The notes under the pieces were generated by a model. It worked only from the letters and a program-made list of their open reading frames with translations. It ran no database searches and was not told the origin of the DNA. Below are positions 7,647 through 15,042 of a stretch of 21,310 nucleotides of DNA, piece by piece. Both the position numbers and the translations under genes were made by a program. Source of the stretch: DTU018 sp029550685 (GTDB lineage Bacteria > Bacillota > Syntrophomonadia > Syntrophomonadales > Syntrophomonadaceae). The DNA is taken from contig DAONVO010000032.1 in NCBI GenBank assembly GCA_035412805.1, forward strand, positions 1-21,310. The letters are read 5' to 3'. Positions within the stretch are counted from its first letter, which is position 1. Each line of letters opens with the position of its first letter.

Positions 7647-7973
7647 TTATCCGCAGGATGTACAGGAAGAGCATCCTCCGCTGTCCTGATCAACTTTGGG
7701 AATAACTCGAAACAGGGTTTGCTCATCACGTTTAACGGATTCCAGGGTAAAACCTTCAAACATATCTATAAGTGGCTGCTGGATTACAAATTGAATTCCA
7801 TCGATAACCTGTACCTGGTCAGAATCACCTGGTTCATCCAGAACCAGATAAAAAGAGGCTCCCCCTCAGCCCATATTCATGGCAATGCGAAGACTGTTTT
7901 TATTGATTCCCTGAGCTGAAAGTACCTGCTTGATATCGTCTACCACGCTGGCAGTGGCAGTAATTAGCTCCAT
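7647..7973 (-). CDS. HesB/IscA-like selenoprotein (UGA-encoded Sec36)
   Basis: A 108-residue HesB-related protein that becomes visible only if the in-frame TGA at 7866-7868 is read as selenocysteine. Before it the frame reads MELITATASVVDDIKQVL and ends in RIAMNMG; after it GGASFYLVLDEP, and it finishes in GGCSSCTSCG. This matches the known HesB-related selenoprotein family, in which Sec replaces the first conserved cysteine of A-type Fe-S carrier proteins and the C-terminus carries the CxxCxxCG cluster. AGAGGTGAT six to seven bases before ATG 7973 is a good ribosome site. A hairpin follows the UGA at SECIS distance, a full promoter precedes the gene, and a terminator follows the stop. Biochemical role is unproven; iron-sulfur or selenium/sulfur handling is inferred. 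Confidence 0.9.
7829..7847 (-). promoter_or_regulatory. Candidate bacterial SECIS hairpin of the HesB-like selenoprotein gene
   Basis: Starting 19 bases after the UGA, the mRNA reads CUGGUU, a loop CUGGAUG, then AACCAG: a six-base-pair perfect stem with guanines in the apical loop. Position and G-containing loop fit the SelB-binding elements of bacterial selenoprotein genes, which lie inside the coding sequence just after UGA. Not tested by folding software. Confidence 0.7.
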
Positions 7974-8005
7974 CTAATATCACCTCTTATTTGCAATTAA
8001 GGGAT

Positions 8006-8027
8006 TATTACCCCCTAGGGGTATTAT
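8006..8027. promoter_or_regulatory. C4TAG4 palindrome overlapping the -10 region: probable operator
   Basis: A core CCCCTAGGGG (8012-8021) is flanked by ATTA/TATTAT so that TTACCCCCTAGGGGTAT is nearly symmetrical. It overlaps and follows the -10 of the HesB-like selenoprotein promoter, where a repressor would block transcription. Such G/C-run palindromes flanked by TA resemble operators of the CsoR/CstR family (copper or persulfide sensing). That family assignment is inference; no such regulator is in the window. Confidence 0.55.
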
Positions 8028-8051
8028 ATATGAAAACCTTAAACGGTACAA
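8023..8051 (-). promoter_or_regulatory. Sigma-A promoter of the HesB-like selenoprotein gene
   Basis: On the minus strand TTGTAC (8051-8046) and TATAAT (8028-8023) are separated by exactly 17 bases. The -10 is a consensus hexamer. Transcription would start near 8016, about 43 bases before the ATG. Confidence 0.75.
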
Positions 8052-8067
8052 GTAGCCGGATAATTTT

Positions 8068-8107
8068 CGGTAAATAAAAAATAATAGGACCTCCCTATGT
8101 AGGGTCC
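8068..8107 (-). terminator. Intrinsic terminator of the histidine kinase gene
   Basis: On the minus strand GGACC (8107-8103) pairs with GGTCC (8091-8087), with an alternative inner CCCTA/TAGGG pairing, and is followed by a T-rich tail TATTATTTTTTATTTACC. It lies about 85 bases beyond the kinase stop codon and before the selenoprotein promoter. Confidence 0.75.
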
Positions 8108-8192
8108 CCGGTTGAAATGACAGGTGCATATTAAATAGTTCCGAACTCCTGTATTACTTTTAGAAAGGACTCGGTGTGTCCCCCATATGGAT

Positions 8193-10577
8193 TTATTGCA
8201 GCGCCAGCGGAAAACGTACAAAAAAGGTGGTTCCATGGGGACCGGTTTCCACATCAATGACCGCATTATGACGGGCAGCGATACGATAGCAGACTGATAA
8301 GCCTAAACCGGTACCCTTCTCCTTAGTAGTTACAAAAGGTAATCCTAGTTTATCCAAAACAGCATCATCAATGCCTGAGCCTTCATCTTTAACCATCAAG
8401 ACTACCTGCCCGTTATCCCGGTAGGTTCGTAATGTTAAGCTCTTGCCTTTCGGCATGGCCTCCAGGCCATTTTGGGTGAGATTAAGAATCAACTGGCGGA
8501 TTTCTTTGTCGTCTAAAAGAATATCGGGGACCGGATTGAGCTGGTAATCTACATGTATCTCATGACTCAAAGCATTGGCTTGGATCAGGGGAATAACACT
8601 TTCCAATATTTTTGATAGATTGCCGGGCAACAAATCCACGTGCTTGTTTTTAGCCAGGGACAGAAATTCAGTGATAATAGAATTAGCCCGGTCTAACTCT
8701 TCAATCATTAGCTCAAATAATTCCCGCTCCTGGGCATATGATTGATTGTTGCTCAGTATCTGCAGCAAACCCCTCACAGTTGTCATAGGGTTGCGGATTT
8801 CATGGCCTATGCTGGCGGCCATCTCCCCGATCAGATTCAGGCGGTCCAGTCTTTCCATCTCCCGGTCAATGCGGCGTTTTTCGGTTATATCATTAATTGA
8901 GCTTAATATGCAGGTATCTTCCCCAATTTGAATATATTGACCAGATATTAGACCTACCCGAACTTCCCCGGACCTGGTGACGAAATTAAATTCGTGATCT
9001 TTTATTAAACCGTGTTCCTGGATCAACTGCTTAAAATTGTGACGTTCTTCCGGATCATTCCAGATTACCAGTGATGCCTGGCCAATGATTTCTTCCCGTT
9101 GATAACCTATCAAACTGCAAAAGGCATCATTGACTTCTATATATCGTCCTTCTTCTAAAGTGGTAATGCTCATAGCGATGGGACTGGCTGTAAATGCTTT
9201 GGCAAATTTTTCTTCCGATAAGCGCAAGGCTTTGGTTTTCTGCTCCACTAGCTTTTGCAGGTGATTGCGGTGCTGCAAAAGTTCACTTTCCATGGCTTTA
9301 CGGGCTGTGATATCTTGGGCTATGCTGATGCAGCCGGTCAGGCGTTGATTGGCGTTATAGATAGGGGCCATATTTAGCTCAGCTATGAAGGTAGAGCCAT
9401 CCTTTCGCACACAGGTATATTCATCCTGTTTGCAGCAACCCAATGCTATTATCTGGCGATAATCCAAGCCCATTTGGCCCCATTGATCTGTGTGCAGCAA
9501 AACCAAACCGCTCTGCCCAACCAACTTGGCAGGGTCATTCCAACCTGATAGTATGGCTCCTTGGGAGTTTACAAACTTGATAATACCTTTACGATCAGTC
9601 AGGACGATGGCACTGGGAGAGGTTTCTACCAGGGAGCGATACAAGCTTTCTCTCTCCAGCAGGTCCGCTTCGAACTGCTTTCTCTCACTTATATCGCTGA
9701 TAGAACCTGCCACCTGACTGGGGCAGCCGTTGGCATTATATCGGGTTATCCGCGCCTTAAAGTGAATCCACTTCCACATGCCTCGCCGGGTACGTACCCG
9801 GTATTCAGTAGAAATATGAGAAATATAGCCAGCCAGATGGTCTTTTATTTGATTAATCACCTGATCAACATCCTCAGGATGAATCCTGCTCAACCAGGTC
9901 AAGGTATCGTATTTCTCCGTATAGAACTCTAAAATCTCTGCACAACGGGGGCTCATGATAAAAGAATTATCTTCGTTCCAGATCCAAAAGCCGTCATTGC
10001 TTGATTCCGTAATCATTTTGAGACGAGTTTCGCTGGTGGAAGCTTTCTTTTCGGCTTCCAGCCGTTGTTTGCGTTCCAATCCAATTCTGGCCAGCACCTG
10101 AGTTTGGTCGGTGACGAACCGCATATTTTTCTCTATTTGCTGGGGGGATATGACGGTAACTTTGGTCAGGGCTTGCAGGTAAGCTTCTTCATCAAACCCA
10201 AATTGGCGTGCCTGCTGTATAAAACGCTGCCGGTCCGGGTTATTAAGAAAGATTGGTCCAGTAATAACCGTACCTAAATGATCCCCATCTATTTCGATAG
10301 CCGCAGCATAATGGGTTAATCCACTCAGGCATTCACAGGTTGCATAAGGTAGTTTAGTTACCAGTTGTTTAAGACGGGTATAGTTCATTTGACAGATCTG
10401 GTTAGTAGCTGGACAGCGGTGGTGAAAGTCGGTGCAAATTGTTTGCCAGCCGGCGCTGGCGATCAAAACATCATCGTGATCTATTATGCTGGTGGCGATG
10501 CCGGTTAAGTCGGAGAATCGTTCAGTCGATCTCTGCAGTAATTCGGTATCAATCAGGTCGGTCAATCGATAATCCAT
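8193..10577 (-). CDS. PocR-PAS-PAS-PAS sensor histidine kinase
   Basis: A 794-residue, apparently soluble sensor kinase. Residues 1 to about 170 resemble the PocR ligand-binding domain, with a cysteine cluster (TICTDFHHRCPATNQIC and the later CECLSG). Three PAS domains follow, roughly 185-305, 310-435 and 450-575, recognisable by repeats such as FEADLLERESLYRSLVETSP and EEKFAKAFTASPIAMS. The phosphoacceptor is His592 in GHEIRNPMTT. The ATPase domain shows NLTQNGLEAM, DEGSGID and KGTGLGLSVC (near residue 755). No transmembrane segment is evident. ATG 10577 has a GAGGAGG site upstream. No response regulator is adjacent, so it is an orphan kinase; the likely output is a distant regulator. The signal is unknown, though PocR domains are associated with small hydrophobic or diol ligands and redox/cofactor sensing. 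Confidence 0.92.
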   Translation of the reverse strand: MDYRLTDLIDTELLQRSTERFSDLTGIATSIIDHDDVLIASAGWQTICTDFHHRCPATNQICQMNYTRLKQLVTKLPYATCECLSGLTHYAAAIEIDGDHLGTVITGPIFLNNPDRQRFIQQARQFGFDEEAYLQALTKVTVISPQQIEKNMRFVTDQTQVLARIGLERKQRLEAEKKASTSETRLKMITESSNDGFWIWNEDNSFIMSPRCAEILEFYTEKYDTLTWLSRIHPEDVDQVINQIKDHLAGYISHISTEYRVRTRRGMWKWIHFKARITRYNANGCPSQVAGSISDISERKQFEADLLERESLYRSLVETSPSAIVLTDRKGIIKFVNSQGAILSGWNDPAKLVGQSGLVLLHTDQWGQMGLDYRQIIALGCCKQDEYTCVRKDGSTFIAELNMAPIYNANQRLTGCISIAQDITARKAMESELLQHRNHLQKLVEQKTKALRLSEEKFAKAFTASPIAMSITTLEEGRYIEVNDAFCSLIGYQREEIIGQASLVIWNDPEERHNFKQLIQEHGLIKDHEFNFVTRSGEVRVGLISGQYIQIGEDTCILSSINDITEKRRIDREMERLDRLNLIGEMAASIGHEIRNPMTTVRGLLQILSNNQSYAQERELFELMIEELDRANSIITEFLSLAKNKHVDLLPGNLSKILESVIPLIQANALSHEIHVDYQLNPVPDILLDDKEIRQLILNLTQNGLEAMPKGKSLTLRTYRDNGQVVLMVKDEGSGIDDAVLDKLGLPFVTTKEKGTGLGLSVCYRIAARHNAVIDVETGPHGTTFFVRFPLALQ

Positions 10578-10821
10578 AGGTCCTCCTCACTAGAATGATC
10601 AGTGCCTTTGACAGGAATAATACAGATCCATAGGTTATCAGGCCGGGTTGTAAAAAATGTTACATAAAACAACTTTTGACACTTTCGAAAAACTTCCTTT
10701 AGAGATATTGTCATATATAGTCGATCACCAAAATAAATATTTCATGTTCATAGGTTGGAGGTTGTGTCTACTCAATAGGCTTTTTTCAATTGAGAAGTAT
10801 ATAGTAGGAATACCATAAATT

Positions 10822-10830
10822 TGCTACACT
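10822..10830 (+). promoter_or_regulatory. Extended -10 promoter candidate of the zinc-ribbon gene
   Basis: TGCTACACT is an extended -10 (TG-N-TACACT) about 35 bases before the GTG start. The -35 region is poor. The rest of the 287-base divergent gap between the kinase and this gene is AT-rich and shows no other clear signal beyond a weak CTCAAT/ATTGAG inverted repeat near 10780. Confidence 0.35.
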
Positions 10831-10864
10831 AAAACCAGAATTGCTTTTTGTAGGAGGAGACGGT

Positions 10865-11509
10865 GTGGCGGACAAGATTAGATTTGTAAGGAATTACAGT
10901 GACCTCAGCACCAACAAGGGATTTCAATTCGAATTTTATTGTGATCGCTGCGGCAGCGGATTCAGGACCAGGTTCAAACCATCGGTTACGGGTACAGTAG
11001 CAGGGGTTTTCGATGCCGCCGGCAGCCTTTTTGGAGGCCTTTTCAGCAGAGCGGCTGATGTAAGCGAGCGGGTTCGTTCTGTATCCTGGGAAAAAGCCCA
11101 TGACGAAGCTTTTGAAGCAGCTATTGAGGAAATGAAACCTGATTTTGTTCAGTGCCCACGCTGTTCCAGCTGGGTATGCCGGTCGGGATGTTGGAACACC
11201 AAAAAGGGATTATGCAAAGCCTGTGCGCCGGATCTGGGTGTGGAAATGGCAGCTGCCCAAGCTAGTAGATCAGTAGAGGAAGTGTGGGCTCATGCGGCTA
11301 TGGCCGAAGAAGACAAAAAACTGGGTAAGGAATACTGGCGGGAAAATATCAGAGCATCATGTCCCAATTGTGAAGCCCCCTTGGCATCTAATGCCAAGTT
11401 CTGCCCGGAATGCGGTGCACCTTTGAAGGTCCGGGAAAATTGTCCTGCCTGTGGGAATAAAGTCACCCCGGGCAGCAAGTTTTGCCCCGAGTGCGGGGAA
11501 AAGCTATAA
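10865..11509 (+). CDS. Zinc-ribbon protein of unknown function
   Basis: A 214-residue protein with many metal-binding cysteine pairs. The N-terminal part has YCDRCGSGF, a central glycine/alanine-rich stretch (VTGTVAGVFDAAGSLFGGLF) that could be a weakly hydrophobic helix, then CPRCSSWVC and CKAC. The C-terminus is a double zinc ribbon with CPNC/CPEC and CPAC/CPEC pairs. GTG 10865 is chosen because AGGAGG ends seven bases upstream; the frame extends further upstream only through the ribosome site itself. It is a single-gene unit followed by its own terminator. It resembles zinc-ribbon proteins often annotated only by that domain; a structural or adaptor role is possible, but I do not assign a function. 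Confidence 0.85.
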   Translation: MADKIRFVRNYSDLSTNKGFQFEFYCDRCGSGFRTRFKPSVTGTVAGVFDAAGSLFGGLFSRAADVSERVRSVSWEKAHDEAFEAAIEEMKPDFVQCPRCSSWVCRSGCWNTKKGLCKACAPDLGVEMAAAQASRSVEEVWAHAAMAEEDKKLGKEYWRENIRASCPNCEAPLASNAKFCPECGAPLKVRENCPACGNKVTPGSKFCPECGEKL

Positions 11510-11539
11510 TCTGCCCGCATTATGCTATTGTCACAGCCT

Positions 11540-11562
11540 GCGCCCCTTCGGGCGCTTTCTAT
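11540..11562 (+). terminator. Intrinsic terminator of the zinc-ribbon gene
   Basis: GCGCCC (11540-11545) pairs with GGGCGC (11550-11555) around CTTC, followed by TTTCTATTT. It lies 30 bases beyond the stop codon. Confidence 0.8.
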
Positions 11563-11633
11563 TTACTGGTTGCATGAGAACCCCGGGTTTTTGGAAAATT
11601 AGATGATAAAACCAATTGTTGAGGTGAACATTT

Positions 11634-12605
11634 ATGAACAAAGAGAACCTCAAGACAGATAAAGCCACTTTTGCCGGGGGCTGCTTCTGGTGTATGGTGG
11701 CACCTTTTCAGGAACAAGAAGGGGTCCTGCAAGTAGTATCAGGATATACCGGCGGCCATAAAGAAAACCCTACCTATAGAGAAGTATGTTCCGGTCAAAC
11801 CGGGCATTATGAAGCAGTTCAGGTAACTTATGATCCCAGCCGCATTTCCTATCCTGAGTTGTTAGAGATTTTTTGGAGGCAGATTGATCCCACTGACCCG
11901 GGAGGGCAGTTCCATGATCGAGGCCAGTCCTATCAGACGGCAATTTTCTACCATGATGAGCAGCAAAAAAAGCAGGCCGAGGAGTCACGAGACCGCCTGC
12001 AAGCCAGCGGGTATTTCCAAGCACCGATTGTTACCAAAATCCTGCCTGCATCGGAATTCTACCCGGCGGAGGACTACCACCAGGATTATCATAAAAAAAA
12101 CCCGGTTCATTATGGCCAATATAAGCGGGGGTCAGGAAGAGAGGCTTTTCTCGAAGAGACCTGGGGAAAGCCGGCTTTAAATCTTGATGAGCTGCGTAAA
12201 AGGTTAACCAAGCTGCAGTTTGATGTGACCCAGAACAATGCTACCGAACCGCCTTTTCGTAATGAGTATTGGGATAATAACCGGGAAGGGATTTATGTGG
12301 ATGTAGTGTCCGGGGAGCCATTGTTTACTTCTCTGGATAAATTTGATTCCGGCTGTGGCTGGCCCAGTTTTACTCGTCCCATCGATCACAGCAGTATTAT
12401 AGAAAAGCTGGATAAGAGTCATGGTATGGTGCGCACCGAAGTACGCAGCCGCCAGGCTGACTCTCACCTGGGTCATGTATTTAACGACGGTCCGGCACCT
12501 GCCGGTTTACGCTATTGTATTAATTCAGCCGCCCTGCGTTTCATACCCAAGGAAGACTTGGAGAAGGAAGGCTATGGTGAATACCGTCACCTGTTTGATA
12601 AATGA
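11634..12605 (+). CDS. msrAB: Bifunctional peptide-methionine sulfoxide reductase MsrA-MsrB
   Basis: A fusion of 323 residues that repairs oxidised methionine: MsrA (about 10-165) reduces the S-sulfoxide, MsrB (about 185-315) the R-sulfoxide. MsrA has GGCFWC with catalytic Cys17. MsrB has DSGCGWPSFTRPID with the probable resolving Cys241 and RYCINSAALRF with catalytic Cys295, plus HLGHVFNDGP. The two zinc-binding CxxC pairs of some MsrB proteins are absent, as in fused forms. No signal peptide is visible, so the enzyme is cytosolic. Both active residues are cysteine, not selenocysteine, although this organism appears to make selenoproteins. GAGGTGAAC lies before ATG 11634. Only four bases separate its stop from the convergent YitT gene, with no terminator between. 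Confidence 0.95.
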   Translation: MNKENLKTDKATFAGGCFWCMVAPFQEQEGVLQVVSGYTGGHKENPTYREVCSGQTGHYEAVQVTYDPSRISYPELLEIFWRQIDPTDPGGQFHDRGQSYQTAIFYHDEQQKKQAEESRDRLQASGYFQAPIVTKILPASEFYPAEDYHQDYHKKNPVHYGQYKRGSGREAFLEETWGKPALNLDELRKRLTKLQFDVTQNNATEPPFRNEYWDNNREGIYVDVVSGEPLFTSLDKFDSGCGWPSFTRPIDHSSIIEKLDKSHGMVRTEVRSRQADSHLGHVFNDGPAPAGLRYCINSAALRFIPKEDLEKEGYGEYRHLFDK

Positions 12606-12609
12606 CAGC

Positions 12610-13458
12610 CTAATCCAGCGGGGCAAACCCTTCTCCCAATACTTTGTGGGTAGTTTGTACAGCAATAAAAGCATGGTTGTCCAGGAGGCGGATGTAATCT
12701 CGCAGCTTGATATATTCCCGGCGTTTTACTATGGTTACTAATACATCCCTATCTTCCAAGGAGTAACCGCCCTGAGCTTTATAGATGGTTACTCCCCGTC
12801 CCAGCTCATTCACTATGAATTCCCTGACCCTTTCCGTTTCCCGGGTAATAATGGTAACCTGCTGGCTGGTGTCGATTCCTTCGATTATGTAATCGATGGC
12901 AAAGCTGTATAATATAACACCCAGTAAAGCATAGAGGCCTTTTTCAATGCCGAAAGTAAAAGCGGCGGAAATAACAATGAAGAAATCAATAACAAACAGC
13001 CCTTTACCCATATCCAGACTGTAATACTTGTAGAGGATACGGGCAGCAATATCAGTGCCTCCTGAGGAAGCATTCTGGTTAAAGAGAATGGCTAAACCGA
13101 TGCTGGATATTATGACTCCAAAAATCATTTGAATGAGCAAATCTTCTGCCAGCGGATTTTTCAGGGGATACAGCTTTTCCAAAGCCCATATCCAAAGGGG
13201 AATGATAATGCTGCAATAAACGGTCTTTACCCCAAAACTGGTGCCAATCAGGACGAATCCGGTGGTTAACAATATAATACTTAATATTAATACCAGAGCC
13301 CCTAAAGGCAAAAAAGGCAGGTAGTGATTAAGAACCAGCGCCAGGCCGTTAATGCCCCCGGCAGCAATGTTGTCCGGGGACAGGAAAAAGTAGAAGCCGG
13401 CGGCGTCCATAAATGCCCCCACATTCAATAAAAGAAAGCTTACCAGTACTCTTTTCAT
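12610..13458 (-). CDS. YitT family membrane protein (DUF161/DUF2179)
   Basis: A 282-residue integral membrane protein. The first 175 to 200 residues hold five to six hydrophobic segments (for example VLVSFLLLNVGAFMDAAGFYFFL and LVLILSIILLTTGFVLIG), with a FNQNASSGGTDIAARIL loop typical of the family. The C-terminal 75 residues (VREFIVNELGRGVTIYKAQGGYS through AFIAVQTTHKVLGEGF) form a soluble DUF2179 domain. Function is unknown; transport has been suggested for the family. The ribosome site before ATG 13458 (AAGGTAAG) is weak. It is divergent from tetR with a 209-base gap, so the two promoters could influence each other, but I see no clear promoter for this gene. Confidence 0.88.
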   Translation of the reverse strand: MKRVLVSFLLLNVGAFMDAAGFYFFLSPDNIAAGGINGLALVLNHYLPFLPLGALVLILSIILLTTGFVLIGTSFGVKTVYCSIIIPLWIWALEKLYPLKNPLAEDLLIQMIFGVIISSIGLAILFNQNASSGGTDIAARILYKYYSLDMGKGLFVIDFFIVISAAFTFGIEKGLYALLGVILYSFAIDYIIEGIDTSQQVTIITRETERVREFIVNELGRGVTIYKAQGGYSLEDRDVLVTIVKRREYIKLRDYIRLLDNHAFIAVQTTHKVLGEGFAPLD

Positions 13459-13580
13459 AACTTACCTTACCTTGTTGGCTTTTCCCTATATTTCCCTGTG
13501 GCAGCTCAGAAAATCCGCCCTTGCTAAAAACACCTTGAAGTACTGTCTGAAGGGGCAGGAATAGGTGGATAAAAGCCCCA

Positions 13581-13609
13581 TTGACGCGGCGGGAAAACTA
13601 AACTAGACT
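13581..13609 (+). promoter_or_regulatory. Promoter of the tetR-ABC exporter operon
   Basis: TTGACG (13581-13586) and TAGACT (13604-13609) are separated by 17 bases. The start point would fall near 13616, at the first palindrome, which is the usual place for a repressor site. Confidence 0.6.
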
Positions 13610-13614
13610 GGGAT

Positions 13615-13643
13615 TAGACCAACTGGTCTAGACCGGCTGGTCC
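13615..13643. promoter_or_regulatory. Tandem palindromic operator, probable TetR binding sites
   Basis: Two 14-base elements abut exactly: AGACCAACTGGTCT (13616-13629) and AGACCGGCTGGTCC (13630-13643), each with inverted GACC/GGTC halves. The first extends to a 16-base palindrome at 13615-13630, and the junction makes a third palindrome, GGTCTAGACC. The position just after the -10 and 24 bases before the tetR ATG indicates autorepression of the operon. Confidence 0.75.
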
Positions 13644-13667
13644 ATACCCAGCGGGAGTGTTAAACCT

Positions 13668-14291
13668 ATGGAAGACAAAGACTTTACCCCCAAGGAAAAA
13701 TTGATATATGAAGCCTTGAAAGAATTTGCGGACCGAGGTTTTGATTCAGCGTCCCTGAATCAGATAATCAAGCGAGCGGGTATTTCCAAGGGCAGCTTTT
13801 ATCATCACTTCGCCAACAAGGAAGAGTTGTTCAACAATGTTATTCATCGCGCGGCTCAAGAGAAGTTAGCTTTTATCAGCCAGTGGATAGTGCAGAATTG
13901 TCCTGGCCATGAAACCCTGGGTTTCTTTGACCAGCTTCGTTTACAGATGGCCGGGGGGATTGAATTTGCCAGGCAGCGCCCGGAATTAAGTGCTTTTCTA
14001 TTGAATGTCTTGAAAAACCCGGAGCTGAAAGCCAAAGCTTTAGCCCTGATGCCGGCATATTATGACCAGGCCTTTGATGCTGCAGTGACCGAAGCGCAGC
14101 AAAAGGGAGAACTGCGCCAGGATATGGACCCCGAATTTACCAAGAAACTGCTCAAATATACCCTGATGGCACTTGGCCAGCTGATACTGGACAGCAGCGA
14201 TGGCGATCTGGATCAAGCCCAGATAAAGCAGCAGACCGATTACTATATGGAATTTTTGCAAAATGGGTTGGGTGCTTCCAAGGATAAATAG
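13668..14291 (+). CDS. TetR family transcriptional regulator
   Basis: A 207-residue DNA-binding repressor. The N-terminal helix-turn-helix is clear (ALKEFADRGFDSASLNQIIKRAGISKGSFYHHFANKEELF, about residues 17-55), followed by an all-helical ligand-binding and dimerisation domain with no recognised ligand signature. It is the first gene of an operon with an ABC exporter, starting 41 bases before the ATPase gene. Palindromes between its promoter and start codon suggest it represses its own operon until an exported compound binds it. The inducer is unknown. Confidence 0.93.
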   Translation: MEDKDFTPKEKLIYEALKEFADRGFDSASLNQIIKRAGISKGSFYHHFANKEELFNNVIHRAAQEKLAFISQWIVQNCPGHETLGFFDQLRLQMAGGIEFARQRPELSAFLLNVLKNPELKAKALALMPAYYDQAFDAAVTEAQQKGELRQDMDPEFTKKLLKYTLMALGQLILDSSDGDLDQAQIKQQTDYYMEFLQNGLGASKDK

Positions 14292-14331
14292 CCTAGTATC
14301 AGGGCATTACCGTACCAAAGGAGATAATGGA

Positions 14332-15042
14332 ATGACATCGCCAATTTTAATGAGCTTACAAAGTGTCAGCAAAACTTATGTTATGGGCGAGGTTCAAGTG
14401 GAAGCTCTAAAAGCGACCACTTTGGATATTTATGACGGGGAACTGCTGGTGATACTGGGACCCAGCGGCTCAGGCAAGAGCACGCTCTTGAACCTGATGG
14501 GCGGTATTGATCAGCCCAGCACTGGAGAAATATATTTTGCGGGGAAACCTCTTACTAGTGCAGCGGAAAAAGAACTTACCAATTATCGCCGCCGTGAGGT
14601 GGGGTTCGTTTTCCAGTTTTACAACTTGATTCCTGACCTGACTGCTGCCGAAAATGTGGCTTTAGCTGCTGAGCTGGTGAATAGCCCCCGCCCGGTGGAC
14701 GAAGTACTGCAGGAAGTAGGCCTGCTGGATCGCCGGGATCACTTCCCTTCCCAATTAAGCGGCGGAGAGCAGCAGCGGGTGGCCATAGCCCGGGCTATTG
14801 TGAAGCAGCCCCGCCTTTTGCTGTGTGATGAGCCTACGGGAGCATTGGATTTTGAAACCGGTAAGAATGTGCTCCGTTTGCTGTATGATATCCGCCCAAA
14901 ACGCTCCGGTACGGTAATTATTGTAACCCATAATACTGCTATTGGTGCCATAGCCGACCGGGTGGTGCGTATGCGCAGCGGAAAAATCGCTGATATTACC
15001 GTTAACCAGCAACCGGTTCCCCCAGAAAGGATTGACTGGTGA
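14332..15042 (+). CDS. ABC transporter ATP-binding protein (MacB/LolD type)
   Basis: A 236-residue ATPase that powers the adjacent FtsX-like permease. All motifs are intact: Walker A GPSGSGKST (about 43-51), Q-loop VFQFYNL, signature LSGGEQQR, Walker B LLLCDEPTGALD and switch His in VTHN. The ATG at 14332 is chosen because AAAGGAG lies eight bases upstream; the longer frame would start inside tetR. Its stop codon overlaps the permease start (TGATG), so the two are translationally coupled. The class (LolD/MacB/YknY) exports lipids, peptides or drugs rather than importing. Confidence 0.95.
   Translation: MTSPILMSLQSVSKTYVMGEVQVEALKATTLDIYDGELLVILGPSGSGKSTLLNLMGGIDQPSTGEIYFAGKPLTSAAEKELTNYRRREVGFVFQFYNLIPDLTAAENVALAAELVNSPRPVDEVLQEVGLLDRRDHFPSQLSGGEQQRVAIARAIVKQPRLLLCDEPTGALDFETGKNVLRLLYDIRPKRSGTVIIVTHNTAIGAIADRVVRMRSGKIADITVNQQPVPPERIDW

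Noticed and set aside
7445..7919. Open frames overlapping the HesB-like selenoprotein gene on both strands
   Set aside because: They are shadows. The real gene is the UGA-containing frame, which has its own promoter, ribosome site and terminator and a family-specific C-terminus.
11634..12605. MsrA-MsrB as a third selenoprotein
   Set aside because: Both catalytic positions (Cys17 and Cys295) are encoded by cysteine codons, and there is no in-frame TGA.
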